From Firmicutes bacterium UBA3941 (lineage in GTDB: Bacteria > Bacillota > Clostridia > Caldicoprobacterales > UBA3941), in NCBI GenBank assembly GCA_002385665.1, contig DGDX01000075.1:1-42214 (forward strand): a stretch of 42,214 nt of DNA, in the 5' to 3' direction. Shown one piece after another: positions 8,139-15,199 of this stretch. The translations under genes were made by a program, and so were the position numbers. Under the pieces are notes generated by a model. It was not told the origin of the DNA. It worked only from the letters and a program-made list of their open reading frames with translations, and did not search any database. The stretch's first letter is position 1; each line of letters starts with the position of its first letter.

Positions 8139-9212
8139 ATGAAAATAGGATTGATCGGCTTACCGTCAACGGGTAAGACAACTTTTTTTCAGCTTCTTAC
8201 CGGGACTGATTCCAATCAGAATAAAAGCGAGGCCAACCTTGGAATAGCCAAGGTACCTGACGATAGAATAGACTTTTTATCAGGTATATATAAGCCTAAA
8301 AAAACCACATATGCTACTATCGAAGTCACCGACATCCAAGGGATACAGCCCTCAACTTCCACGGGCAAGAGCTCTTCCTTACATTTTCTCGAAGCTGTCC
8401 GACAGGTGGATGCCTTGGTACATGTGGTCAGGGCTTTTAAAAACGATGATGTTTTCCATACAGAAGGCAGTATAGATCCTCTTAGAGATATTGAAACCGT
8501 CAATTTGGAGCTACTCTTTGCGGATCTGGCGGTAATGGAAAACCGTATCCACCGCATTGAAACCAGCAAAAAAATAACCAAGGAAAACCAGCAGGAGTTG
8601 GAGCTTATAAAGCGCTGCAAGGAATGCCTGGAAAATGAAGGCCTTCTCTATAATATGGATTTGAACCATGAGGAAAGGCAGATCCTTAAAACCTTTAACT
8701 TTCTGACCGAAAGACCCTTAATTCTCCTAATCAACCTGGATGAGGATCAGTTCATCTCCGGCGATTATTATGGGAAGGATGAGATCGAGGCTTTTGCCAA
8801 GGATAAAAACATCCCGGTGATCGAAGTCTGTGCCAAAGTCGAACTCGAGATAAGCCAGTTGGAGGATGAGTATAAAACAGCCTTTATGGAGGAGTTAGGA
8901 ATCACCGAAACGGGTACCGGTAAGTTGGCCAGGGCAGCTTATGAACTATTGGGACTAATATCCTTTATAACTGTCGGCGAGGATGAGGTTCGGGCTTGGC
9001 CTATTAAGGCCGGTACTAACGCAAGGGATGCTGCTGGAAAGGTCCACACCGATATCGCCAGAGGCTTTATTAGAGCAGAGGTTGCTAAATTCGAGGACTT
9101 TAAAACCTATGGTTCCATGCAAAAACTAAAGGAAAAAGGACTTCTAAGACTTGAAGGCAAGGAAGCTGTCGTTGAGGACGGAGATATCATTAATTTTCGG
9201 TTTAATGTATAA
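8139..9212 (+). CDS. YchF/Obg-family GTPase (DUF933, TGS-like C-terminus)
   Basis: A ribosome-associated P-loop NTPase of the YchF/OLA1 branch of Obg GTPases, about 357 residues from the ATG at 8139. The G1 loop GLPSTGKTT follows the start directly, as in YchF. G3 is DIQGI, and the G4 region reads LINLDED, the altered (non-NKxD) form that in YchF goes with ATP preference. The C-terminal 85 residues (RAWPIKAGTNARDAAGKVH to the end) are the DUF933/TGS-like domain. It differs from canonical YchF in the G1 wording, so it is probably the divergent paralogue seen in Firmicutes. Start is uncertain. The only strong Shine-Dalgarno (8083-8090) points to an in-frame ATT (8097) or TTG (8106), which would add 11-14 residues. 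Another ATG lies at 8127. Confidence 0.88.
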   Translation: MKIGLIGLPSTGKTTFFQLLTGTDSNQNKSEANLGIAKVPDDRIDFLSGIYKPKKTTYATIEVTDIQGIQPSTSTGKSSSLHFLEAVRQVDALVHVVRAFKNDDVFHTEGSIDPLRDIETVNLELLFADLAVMENRIHRIETSKKITKENQQELELIKRCKECLENEGLLYNMDLNHEERQILKTFNFLTERPLILLINLDEDQFISGDYYGKDEIEAFAKDKNIPVIEVCAKVELEISQLEDEYKTAFMEELGITETGTGKLARAAYELLGLISFITVGEDEVRAWPIKAGTNARDAAGKVHTDIARGFIRAEVAKFEDFKTYGSMQKLKEKGLLRLEGKEAVVEDGDIINFRFNV

Positions 9213-9273
9213 ATATGACAGAACTTATAATGTTATGTAAAGGTTGACCGCATTAATACCTAATAGCCAAGAC

Positions 9274-9301
9274 ATAAGGGGGAGCTACAGCTCCCCCTTA
9301 T
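9274..9301. terminator. Perfect 13-bp hairpin between convergent ychF-like and hpf genes
   Basis: Arms 9274-9286 and 9289-9301 are perfectly complementary with only two central bases, and the stem has a run of five G-C pairs. It sits between two converging genes, where a bidirectional terminator is expected. Neither side has a good T-run, so efficiency is uncertain. Confidence 0.55.
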
Positions 9302-9403
9302 GCGTGGTTCTTCAATCCAATTTAAGTACGTATCTCGGACAATATTTCATTAATTCATATTTCAAAGTGACTCTACCTATAGGTGACATTTATGTCATAA
9401 TTT

Positions 9404-9943
9404 TTACAAGTACTCGGGTTCAATTAATCCATAGTTTCCGTCCTTTCGCTTATACAAGACGTTAACCTCATCGGAGCTAGCGTTTCTGAATACAAAGAAA
9501 TTGTGACCCAGTAATTCCATTTGAAGTGTGGCCTCTTCCAGATTCATTGGTTTGACAGCAAATCGTTTGGTTCGAACTATCCTTGGTTCATCCACATCCT
9601 CAAAGGGTACATCAGGTCTAAATAAGGGTGAGTCATTCTTAAAAGCCCCAGTCTTTATCTTTCTTCCCAGGCGAGTCCGGTGTTTGCGTATCTGCCTCTC
9701 TAACTTGTCCAATACCATATCGATAGAAGCATACATGTCATCAGTGGATTCCTCGGCCCTAATCACTACGCCATTGAAGGGAATGGTCACCTCGATAATA
9801 TGACGGTAGCCTTCCACCGACATAGTTACCTGAGCTTCCACATTCTCGTCAAAATAGCGCCCCAGCTTTGAAACCTTTTTGTTCACTTGGTTTCTCAACG
9901 AATCCGTGATCTCTAGATTCTTGCCACTAAGATTGATTCTCAT
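9404..9943 (-). CDS. hpf: Long-form ribosome hibernation promoting factor (HPF)
   Basis: Binds the 30S subunit and dimerises 70S ribosomes into inactive 100S particles when growth slows. The 179-residue length marks the long form of Gram-positive bacteria. Residues 1-100 are the sigma-54 modulation/S30EA domain (begins MRINLSGKNLEITDSL; basic RQIRKHRTRLGRKIK near 85-100). A linker precedes the C-terminal dimerisation domain (VRTKRFAVKPMNLEEA to the end, with LLGHNFFVFRNA). The start ATG has AAAGGAG at good distance. A sigma-B-like promoter sequence lies upstream (10011-10035). In Bacillus this gene (yvyD) is under stress and stationary-phase sigma factors. Confidence 0.96.
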   Translation of the reverse strand: MRINLSGKNLEITDSLRNQVNKKVSKLGRYFDENVEAQVTMSVEGYRHIIEVTIPFNGVVIRAEESTDDMYASIDMVLDKLERQIRKHRTRLGRKIKTGAFKNDSPLFRPDVPFEDVDEPRIVRTKRFAVKPMNLEEATLQMELLGHNFFVFRNASSDEVNVLYKRKDGNYGLIEPEYL

Positions 9944-10010
9944 ACCGGTTAGCTCCTTTCAACCATTGTTAGGTCCTACCTGCTTAGGGAATGATTCACT
10001 TATTAGATTC

Positions 10011-10035
10011 TTACCCCCTATATTATATTTTAAAC
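10011..10035 (-). promoter_or_regulatory. Sigma-B-like promoter sequence before hpf
   Basis: On the minus strand: GTTTAA (10030-10035), 13-base spacer, GGGTAA (10011-10016), close to the B. subtilis sigma-B consensus. A TATAAT lies within the spacer region and could serve a sigma-A promoter. About 70 bases separate it from the hpf start. Confidence 0.45.
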
Positions 10036-10182
10036 CAATAAAAATTATCAGCTTACCGGCAAAATATATTTTTAATGGGCTGCGAAAATTGTCGTATTAT
10101 ATATACTTTTAGCTTGTTTTGTGATTTTCCACAATAATATATAAGTATATGGCATAATAGCCTCTATGGGGGTGAGGGTGAT

Positions 10183-10359
10183 ATGAATTTAAAGGAGCTG
10201 GAGGAAGAACTTGAGGTACAGCGGGAACTTTTGACTGATATCCTTCAAAAAAGGGATATGGATTTGCAGGATGACAAGGTTCTCGCTGTAAGTAGGAGTC
10301 TGGACAAGCTAATCGCAGCTTATCTTGATATGACAAAAGCTAAGACTCGTAAGTACTAA
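10183..10359 (+). CDS. Spo0E-like aspartyl-phosphate phosphatase (58 aa)
   Basis: A 58-codon frame with ribosome site GGGGGTGAGGGTGAT immediately upstream. The predicted protein is two helices: an N-terminal acidic helix (LKELEEELEVQRELL) and a second with VLAVSRSLDKLIAAYL. This fits the Spo0E family, whose members dephosphorylate Spo0A~P to delay sporulation. The family hallmark SQELD appears here as SRSLD, keeping Ser, Leu and Asp but with Arg for Gln, so activity is not assured. It is divergent from hpf and faces the membrane-protein gene. An imperfect hairpin (about 10388-10417) follows the stop. Confidence 0.72.
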   Translation: MNLKELEEELEVQRELLTDILQKRDMDLQDDKVLAVSRSLDKLIAAYLDMTKAKTRKY

Positions 10360-10465
10360 ACTTTGTGTAAATCAATGCCAGAAATGCACCAAGGACAGAG
10401 ACGATGCCCTGCCCTTGGAAGTTGGTACAATTTATGATATGTGAATTATTCCCAGAATTATAGTT

Positions 10466-10975
10466 TTATTTGGTAAGTTTGACCCCTACGGGATAAAATC
10501 TTTTGTTAATTTCCGGGTAATCCTCATTATCCCCGAGGATTATGTTTGGCGGGGAATCTACTTCCCATCTGTTCCCAACCATTTTCATATCCAATGAAAT
10601 GTAATTGCTTTCCTCGACTCCTTGGAATTGGATGTATATAGTTTTGGTTCCATCTTCATTATCATAGATGTTTTCACTAAAATACACGGAAACACCATCC
10701 GTTTCCCAGCCCTGCCCCTTGAGCAAGGCATATCCCTCTTTTTGTAAATACCTTTCAGCTACCAATGGCAGCTGATAACCAAGTGTAAAGTTATAGATAT
10801 AAACCAATAGTATAATCACTAAAGCACAAACCAGGATTGTCCCGGACAACCGAAGCAAAAGATACCTGGAATCCTTTTCTTTCCTGGACTCCAGTAAAGA
10901 TCTAATCCCCCAAAAAACCAAGGGCAGTAGTATTAATACTCCAATTCCGGTAAATACAATAATAGCATCCCTCAT
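10466..10975 (-). CDS. Two-TM membrane protein of unknown function
   Basis: 169 residues. Two hydrophobic segments (about residues 5-23 and 42-66) bracket a short charged loop (LLESRKEKDSR). They are followed by an extracytoplasmic or soluble domain of about 100 residues rich in aromatic and acidic residues (YFSENIYDNEDGTKTIYIQFQG), which has the alternating pattern of a beta-rich fold. I do not recognise the family. It begins 13 bases after the amino-acid transporter ATPase gene, so it is probably in that operon and may be co-expressed with the importer. No catalytic motif is visible. Confidence 0.65.
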   Translation of the reverse strand: MRDAIIVFTGIGVLILLPLVFWGIRSLLESRKEKDSRYLLLRLSGTILVCALVIILLVYIYNFTLGYQLPLVAERYLQKEGYALLKGQGWETDGVSVYFSENIYDNEDGTKTIYIQFQGVEESNYISLDMKMVGNRWEVDSPPNIILGDNEDYPEINKRFYPVGVKLTK

Positions 10976-10988
10976 GTAACCTGCCCCC

Positions 10989-11711
10989 CTATAAAACCTT
11001 TCCCAAAAATTCCTTGGTTCTTTCCCTTCGCGGGTTGTTGAATAGTTCCTGCGGCGTACCCTCTTCGTAGATGATCCCCTCGTCCATGAACATTATCCTG
11101 TCTCCCACTTCTTTAGCAAATCCCATCTCATGGGTAACTACTACCATAGTCATTCCTTCATTGGCTAACTGCTTCATAACGTTCAATACCTCACCTACCA
11201 TCTCTGGATCCAGGGCAGAGGTTGGCTCATCAAAAAGCATTACCTCCGGGTCCATAGCGAGGGCTCTAGCAATCGCTACCCTTTGTTTTTGTCCACCGGA
11301 TAGTCTGTTTGGATATTCATTATCCTTATCAGGAAGACCCACCTTGTTGAGAAGGTCCCTAGCCGTTTCGTAGGCCTCAGTTTTTGACATACCCTTAAGC
11401 TTCATGGGAGCAAGGGTTATATTCTCCATAACGGTCATGTGAGGAAACAAATTAAACTGCTGAAAAACCATACCTACCTTTTGACGAAGGCGATTTATAT
11501 CCTTTCTTTGTTCAACCAGGGGTATCCCATCTATGATAATCTCTCCGGATGTTGGTTCTTCCAGGAGGTTCAGGCAGCGTAAAAAAGTACTCTTCCCGGA
11601 ACCACTTGCGCCAATTACGCAAACTACCTCCTGTTTTTTTATATTTGTATTAACTCCTTTTAGTACTTGTAGCTTTCCAAAGTATTTATGCAAATCGACT
11701 ACCTCAATCAC
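10989..11711 (-). CDS. Polar amino-acid ABC transporter ATP-binding protein
   Basis: A 240-residue ABC ATPase of the GlnQ/HisP type that powers uptake of polar amino acids. Walker [10 protein letters not shown] near residues 33-41, Q-loop [13 protein letters not shown], signature [15 protein letters not shown] near 137-151, Walker [13 protein letters not shown] near 158-169, and H-loop [10 protein letters not shown]. The start overlaps the end of the permease gene by 8 bases, indicating translational coupling. With the permease and the lipoprotein upstream it makes a complete importer. GlnQ, ArtP and TcyC-type paralogues cannot be told apart from sequence alone. Confidence 0.93.
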   Translation of the reverse strand: MIEVVDLHKYFGKLQVLKGVNTNIKKQEVVCVIGASGSGKSTFLRCLNLLEEPTSGEIIIDGIPLVEQRKDINRLRQKVGMVFQQFNLFPHMTVMENITLAPMKLKGMSKTEAYETARDLLNKVGLPDKDNEYPNRLSGGQKQRVAIARALAMDPEVMLFDEPTSALDPEMVGEVLNVMKQLANEGMTMVVVTHEMGFAKEVGDRIMFMDEGIIYEEGTPQELFNNPRRERTKEFLGKVL

Positions 11712-12387
11712 TTTCTCGCAACCTCCCCTCCAGCTTGTTCAGCAACCAGGTCAACATGGTAGTTATATATAGATAAATCAGTGCAACCACGATAAAAGGC
11801 GTATAGGCATCAAAGGTTCTGCCTCTAACAATGTTACCCGCCCGGGTCAAGTCATCCAAGGCGATATAACCTGCAATAGCAGTCTCTTTTAGTAGTACAA
11901 TAAACTCATTGGCCAGGGCTGGCAATATATTTTTAATTGCCTGGGGTATAATAATGTATATCATTGAGTGAGAATAGGAAAAACCCAAGGATCTGGCAGC
12001 TTCCATCTGCCCCCTATCCACCGCCAAAATCCCTGCCCTTATGAGTTCACAAACATATGCCCCGCTGTTGATTCCGAAAGCAACTGAGGCCACCACTATC
12101 TTTGGGAGATTGCTGCTCCCCAATATGGCATAATAGATGAGCACCAACTGTACCACTGCAGGGGTGCCCCTTATTACGTCCACGTAAAGGGTTGCCAGGC
12201 CTTCCAACCATTTAATCCTGCCCAGCTTGGCCAAAGCTAGGAATAGGCCAATTACGGTGCCTAAGATAGCTGCATACAGGGTCAATTGAAGGGATATTCC
12301 CAGCCCCTGTATAAACTGCATATAGCGCTGTTCCCTTATTAAATTATAATATATTGCATCGGATAAAGACTTAATAACAGAGTCCAT
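11704..12387 (-). CDS. Polar amino-acid ABC transporter permease
   Basis: A 227-residue inner-membrane permease of the HisMQ/GlnP type. The hydrophobic N-terminal part has the family start ([19 protein letters not shown]), followed by [19 protein letters not shown], and then the EAA loop ([20 protein letters not shown]) that contacts the ATPase. Five transmembrane helices are expected. The ribosome site AAAGGAG precedes the ATG. It overlaps the ATPase gene downstream. A separate promoter (12505-12533) and a terminator upstream (12614-12649) partly insulate it from the binding-protein gene. Confidence 0.93.
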   Translation of the reverse strand: MDSVIKSLSDAIYYNLIREQRYMQFIQGLGISLQLTLYAAILGTVIGLFLALAKLGRIKWLEGLATLYVDVIRGTPAVVQLVLIYYAILGSSNLPKIVVASVAFGINSGAYVCELIRAGILAVDRGQMEAARSLGFSYSHSMIYIIIPQAIKNILPALANEFIVLLKETAIAGYIALDDLTRAGNIVRGRTFDAYTPFIVVALIYLYITTMLTWLLNKLEGRLRESD

Positions 12388-12504
12388 TTACTTTAACTCC
12401 TTTTATATTCTGTACGTTAGCCAGTAATTAATTTGTAAATTAGCCGTTTTCTTGTTAATAGTACACATTGTAGTTATTGTATAAAGTTTGAACTTTGTAA
12501 TCCA

Positions 12505-12533
12505 ATTCTACAATAGAATGTATAAATATGCAA
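12505..12533 (-). promoter_or_regulatory. Promoter of the permease-ATPase genes
   Basis: On the minus strand: -35 TTGCAT (12528-12533), 17-base spacer, -10 TAGAAT (12505-12510). A short palindrome (AAAGTT, two bases, AACTTT; 12483-12496) falls at the start of the transcript and might be an operator. Confidence 0.55.
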
Positions 12534-12613
12534 TAGCCGATATTAGTAAAATTATTTAAGTGTTTAATACATCATCTGTATTATTTCTGACCACCTTAAT
12601 CGATAAACAAATT

Positions 12614-12649
12614 AAAAGTCGGTACTGGGTGATACCAATACCGACTTTT
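12614..12649 (-). terminator. Terminator after the amino-acid binding-protein gene
   Basis: Arms AAAAGTCGGTA (12614-12624) and its complement (12639-12649) pair perfectly, with inner TGG/CCA pairs. It lies just downstream of the binding-protein stop and before the permease promoter. Such internal terminators let the binding protein be made in excess over membrane components. Confidence 0.8.
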
Positions 12650-12672
12650 GCGAATCCTTAATGTATTTTTTC

Positions 12673-13560
12673 TTATTGTTCACCTATTGAATACTTGTTA
12701 ACTAGAGCTTCGATTTCTCCGCTATCCTTAAGTTCTTTTAATACTTCGTTGATGACTTTTTGTAGTTCGGTATCCTCTTTACGGACTGCCATGGCATATT
12801 CCTCATCCTCAAAGGGCTTATCCTCAAATTCCAATATCACCAGATCCGGATTGCTTTCAACCAGTATTTGTGCTGGAAGATTATCAATAATCACCGCGTC
12901 GATATTACCGTTGCTTAAATCCAAAACTGCCTCTATTCCATTATTATATTGAATTACTTCAGCGCCCTCAATCTCTTCCGCCTCGTAGAAACCAGTAGTA
13001 TCAATCTGTACACCAATCTTCTTGCCTTCCAAATCCTTATATGATTTTATATCCGGATTACCGTCCTGAACCAAGACTGCCTGAACAGCTTTGAAATAAG
13101 TATCGGTAAATAATACCTTTTCCTGTCTATCAGGCTTAATGGTAAAGCCGGCAGCAATAAAATCAATTTTACCGGACTGAAGGGCGGCTATCAAGGAATC
13201 AAACTCCATATCCTCTACTACCAATTCTACACCCAATTTATCGGCTATCTTTTGAGCTATCTCCGCGTCTATGCCGATTACTTCGTTTCCTTCGCGCATT
13301 TCAAAGGGGGCAAAAGCAGCATTGGTACCCCAGATAATCTTGTTATTTGCCTTGATCTTGTCTATTATGTTACCTTCACCTGAGCTGTTTCCATCATCGG
13401 GATCTCCATCATCGTTATTATCTTGTTCGTTGTTATCTACACTGGGAACTTCATTTCCTTTAGATGTATCACCATCCTTGCCCCCTGTTGAACAACCAAT
13501 AACCGAAATGGTAAAGATCAAGATAAGTAAAACCAATAGGGCCTTTTTAATATTCATCAT
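12673..13560 (-). CDS. Amino-acid ABC transporter substrate-binding lipoprotein
   Basis: A 295-residue extracellular solute-binding protein, family 3. The N-terminus is a lipoprotein signal (hydrophobic residues 7-22, then Cys23 within VIGCSTGG), so it is anchored to the outer face of the membrane. Residues about 24-65 form an unusually acidic, Asn/Gly-rich linker (NNEQDNNDDGDPDDGNSSG). From about residue 72 the family fold follows: IIWGTNAAFAPFEM, GIDAEIAQKIADKLGV, DFIAAGFTIKPDRQEKV, GKKIGVQIDTTG, and a C-terminal ELKDSGEIEALVNKY. The ribosome site is GGAGGAG. The ligand is a polar amino acid, identity unknown. Confidence 0.94.
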   Translation of the reverse strand: MMNIKKALLVLLILIFTISVIGCSTGGKDGDTSKGNEVPSVDNNEQDNNDDGDPDDGNSSGEGNIIDKIKANNKIIWGTNAAFAPFEMREGNEVIGIDAEIAQKIADKLGVELVVEDMEFDSLIAALQSGKIDFIAAGFTIKPDRQEKVLFTDTYFKAVQAVLVQDGNPDIKSYKDLEGKKIGVQIDTTGFYEAEEIEGAEVIQYNNGIEAVLDLSNGNIDAVIIDNLPAQILVESNPDLVILEFEDKPFEDEEYAMAVRKEDTELQKVINEVLKELKDSGEIEALVNKYSIGEQ

Positions 13561-13596
13561 CTTTATTACTCCTCCATATAAATTACTATAGCTACA

Positions 13597-13624
13597 ATTA
13601 TAACAGAGATCTGAATGTAATCAA
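13597..13624 (-). promoter_or_regulatory. Promoter of the amino-acid binding-protein gene
   Basis: On the minus strand: -35 TTGATT (13619-13624), 16-base spacer, and -10 TATAAT (13597-13602) preceded by TG as an extended -10. About 37 bases from the start codon. The DnaA-box cluster lies roughly 175-270 bases further upstream. Confidence 0.55.
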
Positions 13625-13797
13625 TGTATATTTATAAGCATCTTACTCAATTTCATCTGGTTAACTACATATAACTCTCGTTTTCTCGCTATATTATACA
13701 ATTCTATAAATATTTATGCATGCAACTATATGTTTATAAGGATATGGAAAAATGTTCCGCAAATTATTACATTATCTTCCACGTTTTCCCACCCCAT

Positions 13798-13893
13798 TTA
13801 TCTACACCTGTGGATATGTGGATGTTTTACTTGTGGGTATTGTGGATAACCCTGTGAATAACTCATGTTATAGCCCTTTTTTTATGTGGATAA
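13798..13893. repeat. Cluster of DnaA-box-like 9-mers
   Basis: Within 96 bases there are three exact matches to TTATNCACA read on the minus strand (TGTGGATAA at 13841-13849 and 13885-13893; TGTGAATAA at 13853-13861). Two sites differ by one base (TTATCTACA at 13798-13806; TGTGGATAT at 13809-13817) and two by two bases (13817-13825 and 13832-13840). Six of the seven point the same way. A 15-base direct repeat (TGTGGATAACCCTGT) starts at 13841 and 13885. The flank at 13600-13790 is AT-rich. No replication gene is nearby. The remaining part of this 490-base gap holds only the binding-protein promoter and the zinc-ribbon terminator. Confidence 0.75.
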
Positions 13894-13967
13894 CCCTGTT
13901 TATTATTCCGAGACTCAAAAAATAAGGCACATTTTTAGACAATACTCGACAAACGTATATCAATAAA

Positions 13968-13993
13968 AAACCCCGAAGCTTACTTCGGGGTTT
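13968..13993 (-). terminator. Terminator after the zinc-ribbon gene
   Basis: Perfect 11-bp arms (13968-13978 and 13983-13993) with a four-base loop. On the minus strand a run of T (A-run 13965-13970) follows. It lies about 57 bases after the zinc-ribbon stop. Confidence 0.85.
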
Positions 13994-14049
13994 CATTGAC
14001 CAATTCAATTATCCAATAGGTATGAAGAACTTACTCAGCCTATAGAGAC

Positions 14050-14334
14050 TTACCTGTGGTTCTGATAACAGTCGCTGCAATAAATTGGTCTATCATTTCT
14101 GGGAACGAAGGGGACCTGAGTTTCGGCACCGCAATCTGCACATACAGCGTCATGCATTTCCCTTCTGCCGTTATTATGTCTCCTGTTAGCCTTTCTCACA
14201 TCACGGCAGTCCTTGCAGCGGGCCGGCTCATTTTGAAAGCCCTTTTCTGCATAAAATTCCTGTTCCCCTGCGGTAAAAGCAAATTCTTGTCCGCAGTCTT
14301 TGCACACTAAGGTTTTGTCTTGATACATGGACAT
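14050..14334 (-). CDS. Small zinc-ribbon protein (zf-trcl / CxxC-x17-CxxC type)
   Basis: 94 residues with four CxxC pairs: VCKDCGQEF near residue 11, RCKDCRD near 40, VCADCGAETQVPF near 65, and IYCSDCYQNHR at the end. These make two zinc ribbons, the first of the zf-trcl kind (EFAFTAGEQEFYAEKGF) and the second of the CxxC-x17-CxxC kind (actual spacing close to this). Proteins of this sort are common in Clostridia and Chloroflexi, but the function is unknown; nucleic-acid binding is plausible. GAGGAG lies close before the ATG. The 230-base region upstream encodes a structured RNA with a strong promoter, so the gene is probably expressed from that transcript. Confidence 0.8.
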   Translation of the reverse strand: MSMYQDKTLVCKDCGQEFAFTAGEQEFYAEKGFQNEPARCKDCRDVRKANRRHNNGRREMHDAVCADCGAETQVPFVPRNDRPIYCSDCYQNHR

Positions 14335-14362
14335 ATTCTCCTCGCTATAAGTGAATTTCCTA

Positions 14363-14597
14363 GTTTAAACCTAGCTGACCTGGTCTTTGCCCCCACACTC
14401 GCTGACTGGAGGGTTCGCTCAAGGTTATTGCCTCCTACTACTACCCCTCTCTATGTCAATACAGGACATATAACCTGTTTTGGCATAGGTCAGACTTACA
14501 TCTAAGCCGCACCATGCTCACCAGTCTTTGACCGGTTTACGTGGATCGTTTCGCCTGCGACTGGCATCGATTTTCAACCACAGACCCAAGTTCAAAC
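14363..14597 (-). ncRNA. Structured RNA upstream of the zinc-ribbon gene, possibly raiA class
   Basis: Coordinates are the ends of a 10-bp long-range closing helix (14588-14597 with 14363-14372, including G-U pairs). Inside I can fold: a stem of UGUGG/CCACG (14578-14582, 14540-14544) stacked on AUCG/CGAU and GCC/GGC; a 7-bp hairpin with AAA loop (14520-14536); a two-part stem (14512-14517 with 14483-14488, enclosing 14493-14508); an H-type pseudoknot (ACAG/CUGU, 14475-14478 with 14461-14464; UAUGUC/GACAUA, 14465-14470 with 14452-14457) whose stems abut; and GGAGG/CCUCC. The region is GC-richer than other spacers here. Size and pseudoknotted architecture recall the raiA motif RNA, but this is from memory and was not tested. 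No terminator separates it from the zinc-ribbon gene. Confidence 0.65.
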
Positions 14598-14605
14598 ATA
14601 GGTAT

Positions 14606-14634
14606 ATTATATATCCCGCCTTTGTGAAAAGCAA
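14606..14634 (-). promoter_or_regulatory. Strong promoter of the structured RNA and zinc-ribbon gene
   Basis: On the minus strand: -35 TTGCTT (14629-14634), 17-base spacer, perfect -10 TATAAT (14606-14611). The predicted start near 14599 coincides with the outer edge of the closing helix of the structured RNA, which strongly supports that RNA being a real transcript. Confidence 0.75.
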
Positions 14635-14758
14635 CCATTTTATTGAAATATTATTATGCCCATGATCATCCAATACGATATTAAGGTGCGCACCATTTTC
14701 ATAGCCAATCGTTATATTACCCCCCTAATTAACCCTATTGAACAATTAATACCCATGC

Positions 14759-15094
14759 TTAGCTTAATTGATCAAATACCTCCAATGCCTTGCCGCCATA
14801 AGCTACTGATGGGCCACCGCCCATGAACATAGCTACGGCTACGGTTTCCTGAATTTCTTCTTTTGTTACACCCAACTTAATTAAGCTGTCAACGTGGCTG
14901 ATGATGCAAGGTTCACATCTGATGCAGATGGAAATACCTAAAGCTATAAGCTCCTTGGTTTTGGGATCTAGAGCACCTTTTTCTAAGGCAGCATCGTGCA
15001 GATTCATAAAACCTTTCATCTCATCAGGCAAAGCCTTGGCCAATTCCATCATATTTTTATTGACGTTTTCTAAACTCTTCTTATGGTCAGACAT
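14759..15094 (-). CDS. Carboxymuconolactone decarboxylase / AhpD-like protein
   Basis: 111 residues, all helical, with the AhpD/CMD core. The motif ALGISICIRCEPCIISHVDSL (CxxC then His three residues on) is near 50-70 and is followed by GVTKEEIQETVAVAMFMGGGPSVAYG. The CxxC-xxx-H arrangement is that of AhpD-like alkylhydroperoxidases, which use a redox disulfide. True decarboxylases of this family lack it. It probably reduces peroxides or works as a thiol oxidoreductase. The ribosome site is GGAGTG. It is monocistronic as far as can be seen, upstream of the structured RNA promoter. Confidence 0.85.
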   Translation of the reverse strand: MSDHKKSLENVNKNMMELAKALPDEMKGFMNLHDAALEKGALDPKTKELIALGISICIRCEPCIISHVDSLIKLGVTKEEIQETVAVAMFMGGGPSVAYGGKALEVFDQLS

Positions 15095-15199
15095 TATTTC
15101 ACTCCTTTCTAAACTTTACTACTTTACACCCATAAGAGGTCCCGATTTAGGGTGCGCACCTGAAATTGATTTCATGAAGCTGCCATCAATATAGACATG

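Noticed and set aside
13600..13900. Chromosomal replication origin (oriC)
   Set aside because: DnaA boxes and an AT-rich flank are present, but dnaA, dnaN, rpmH and other usual origin neighbours are absent, and gene orientation does not change sides here.
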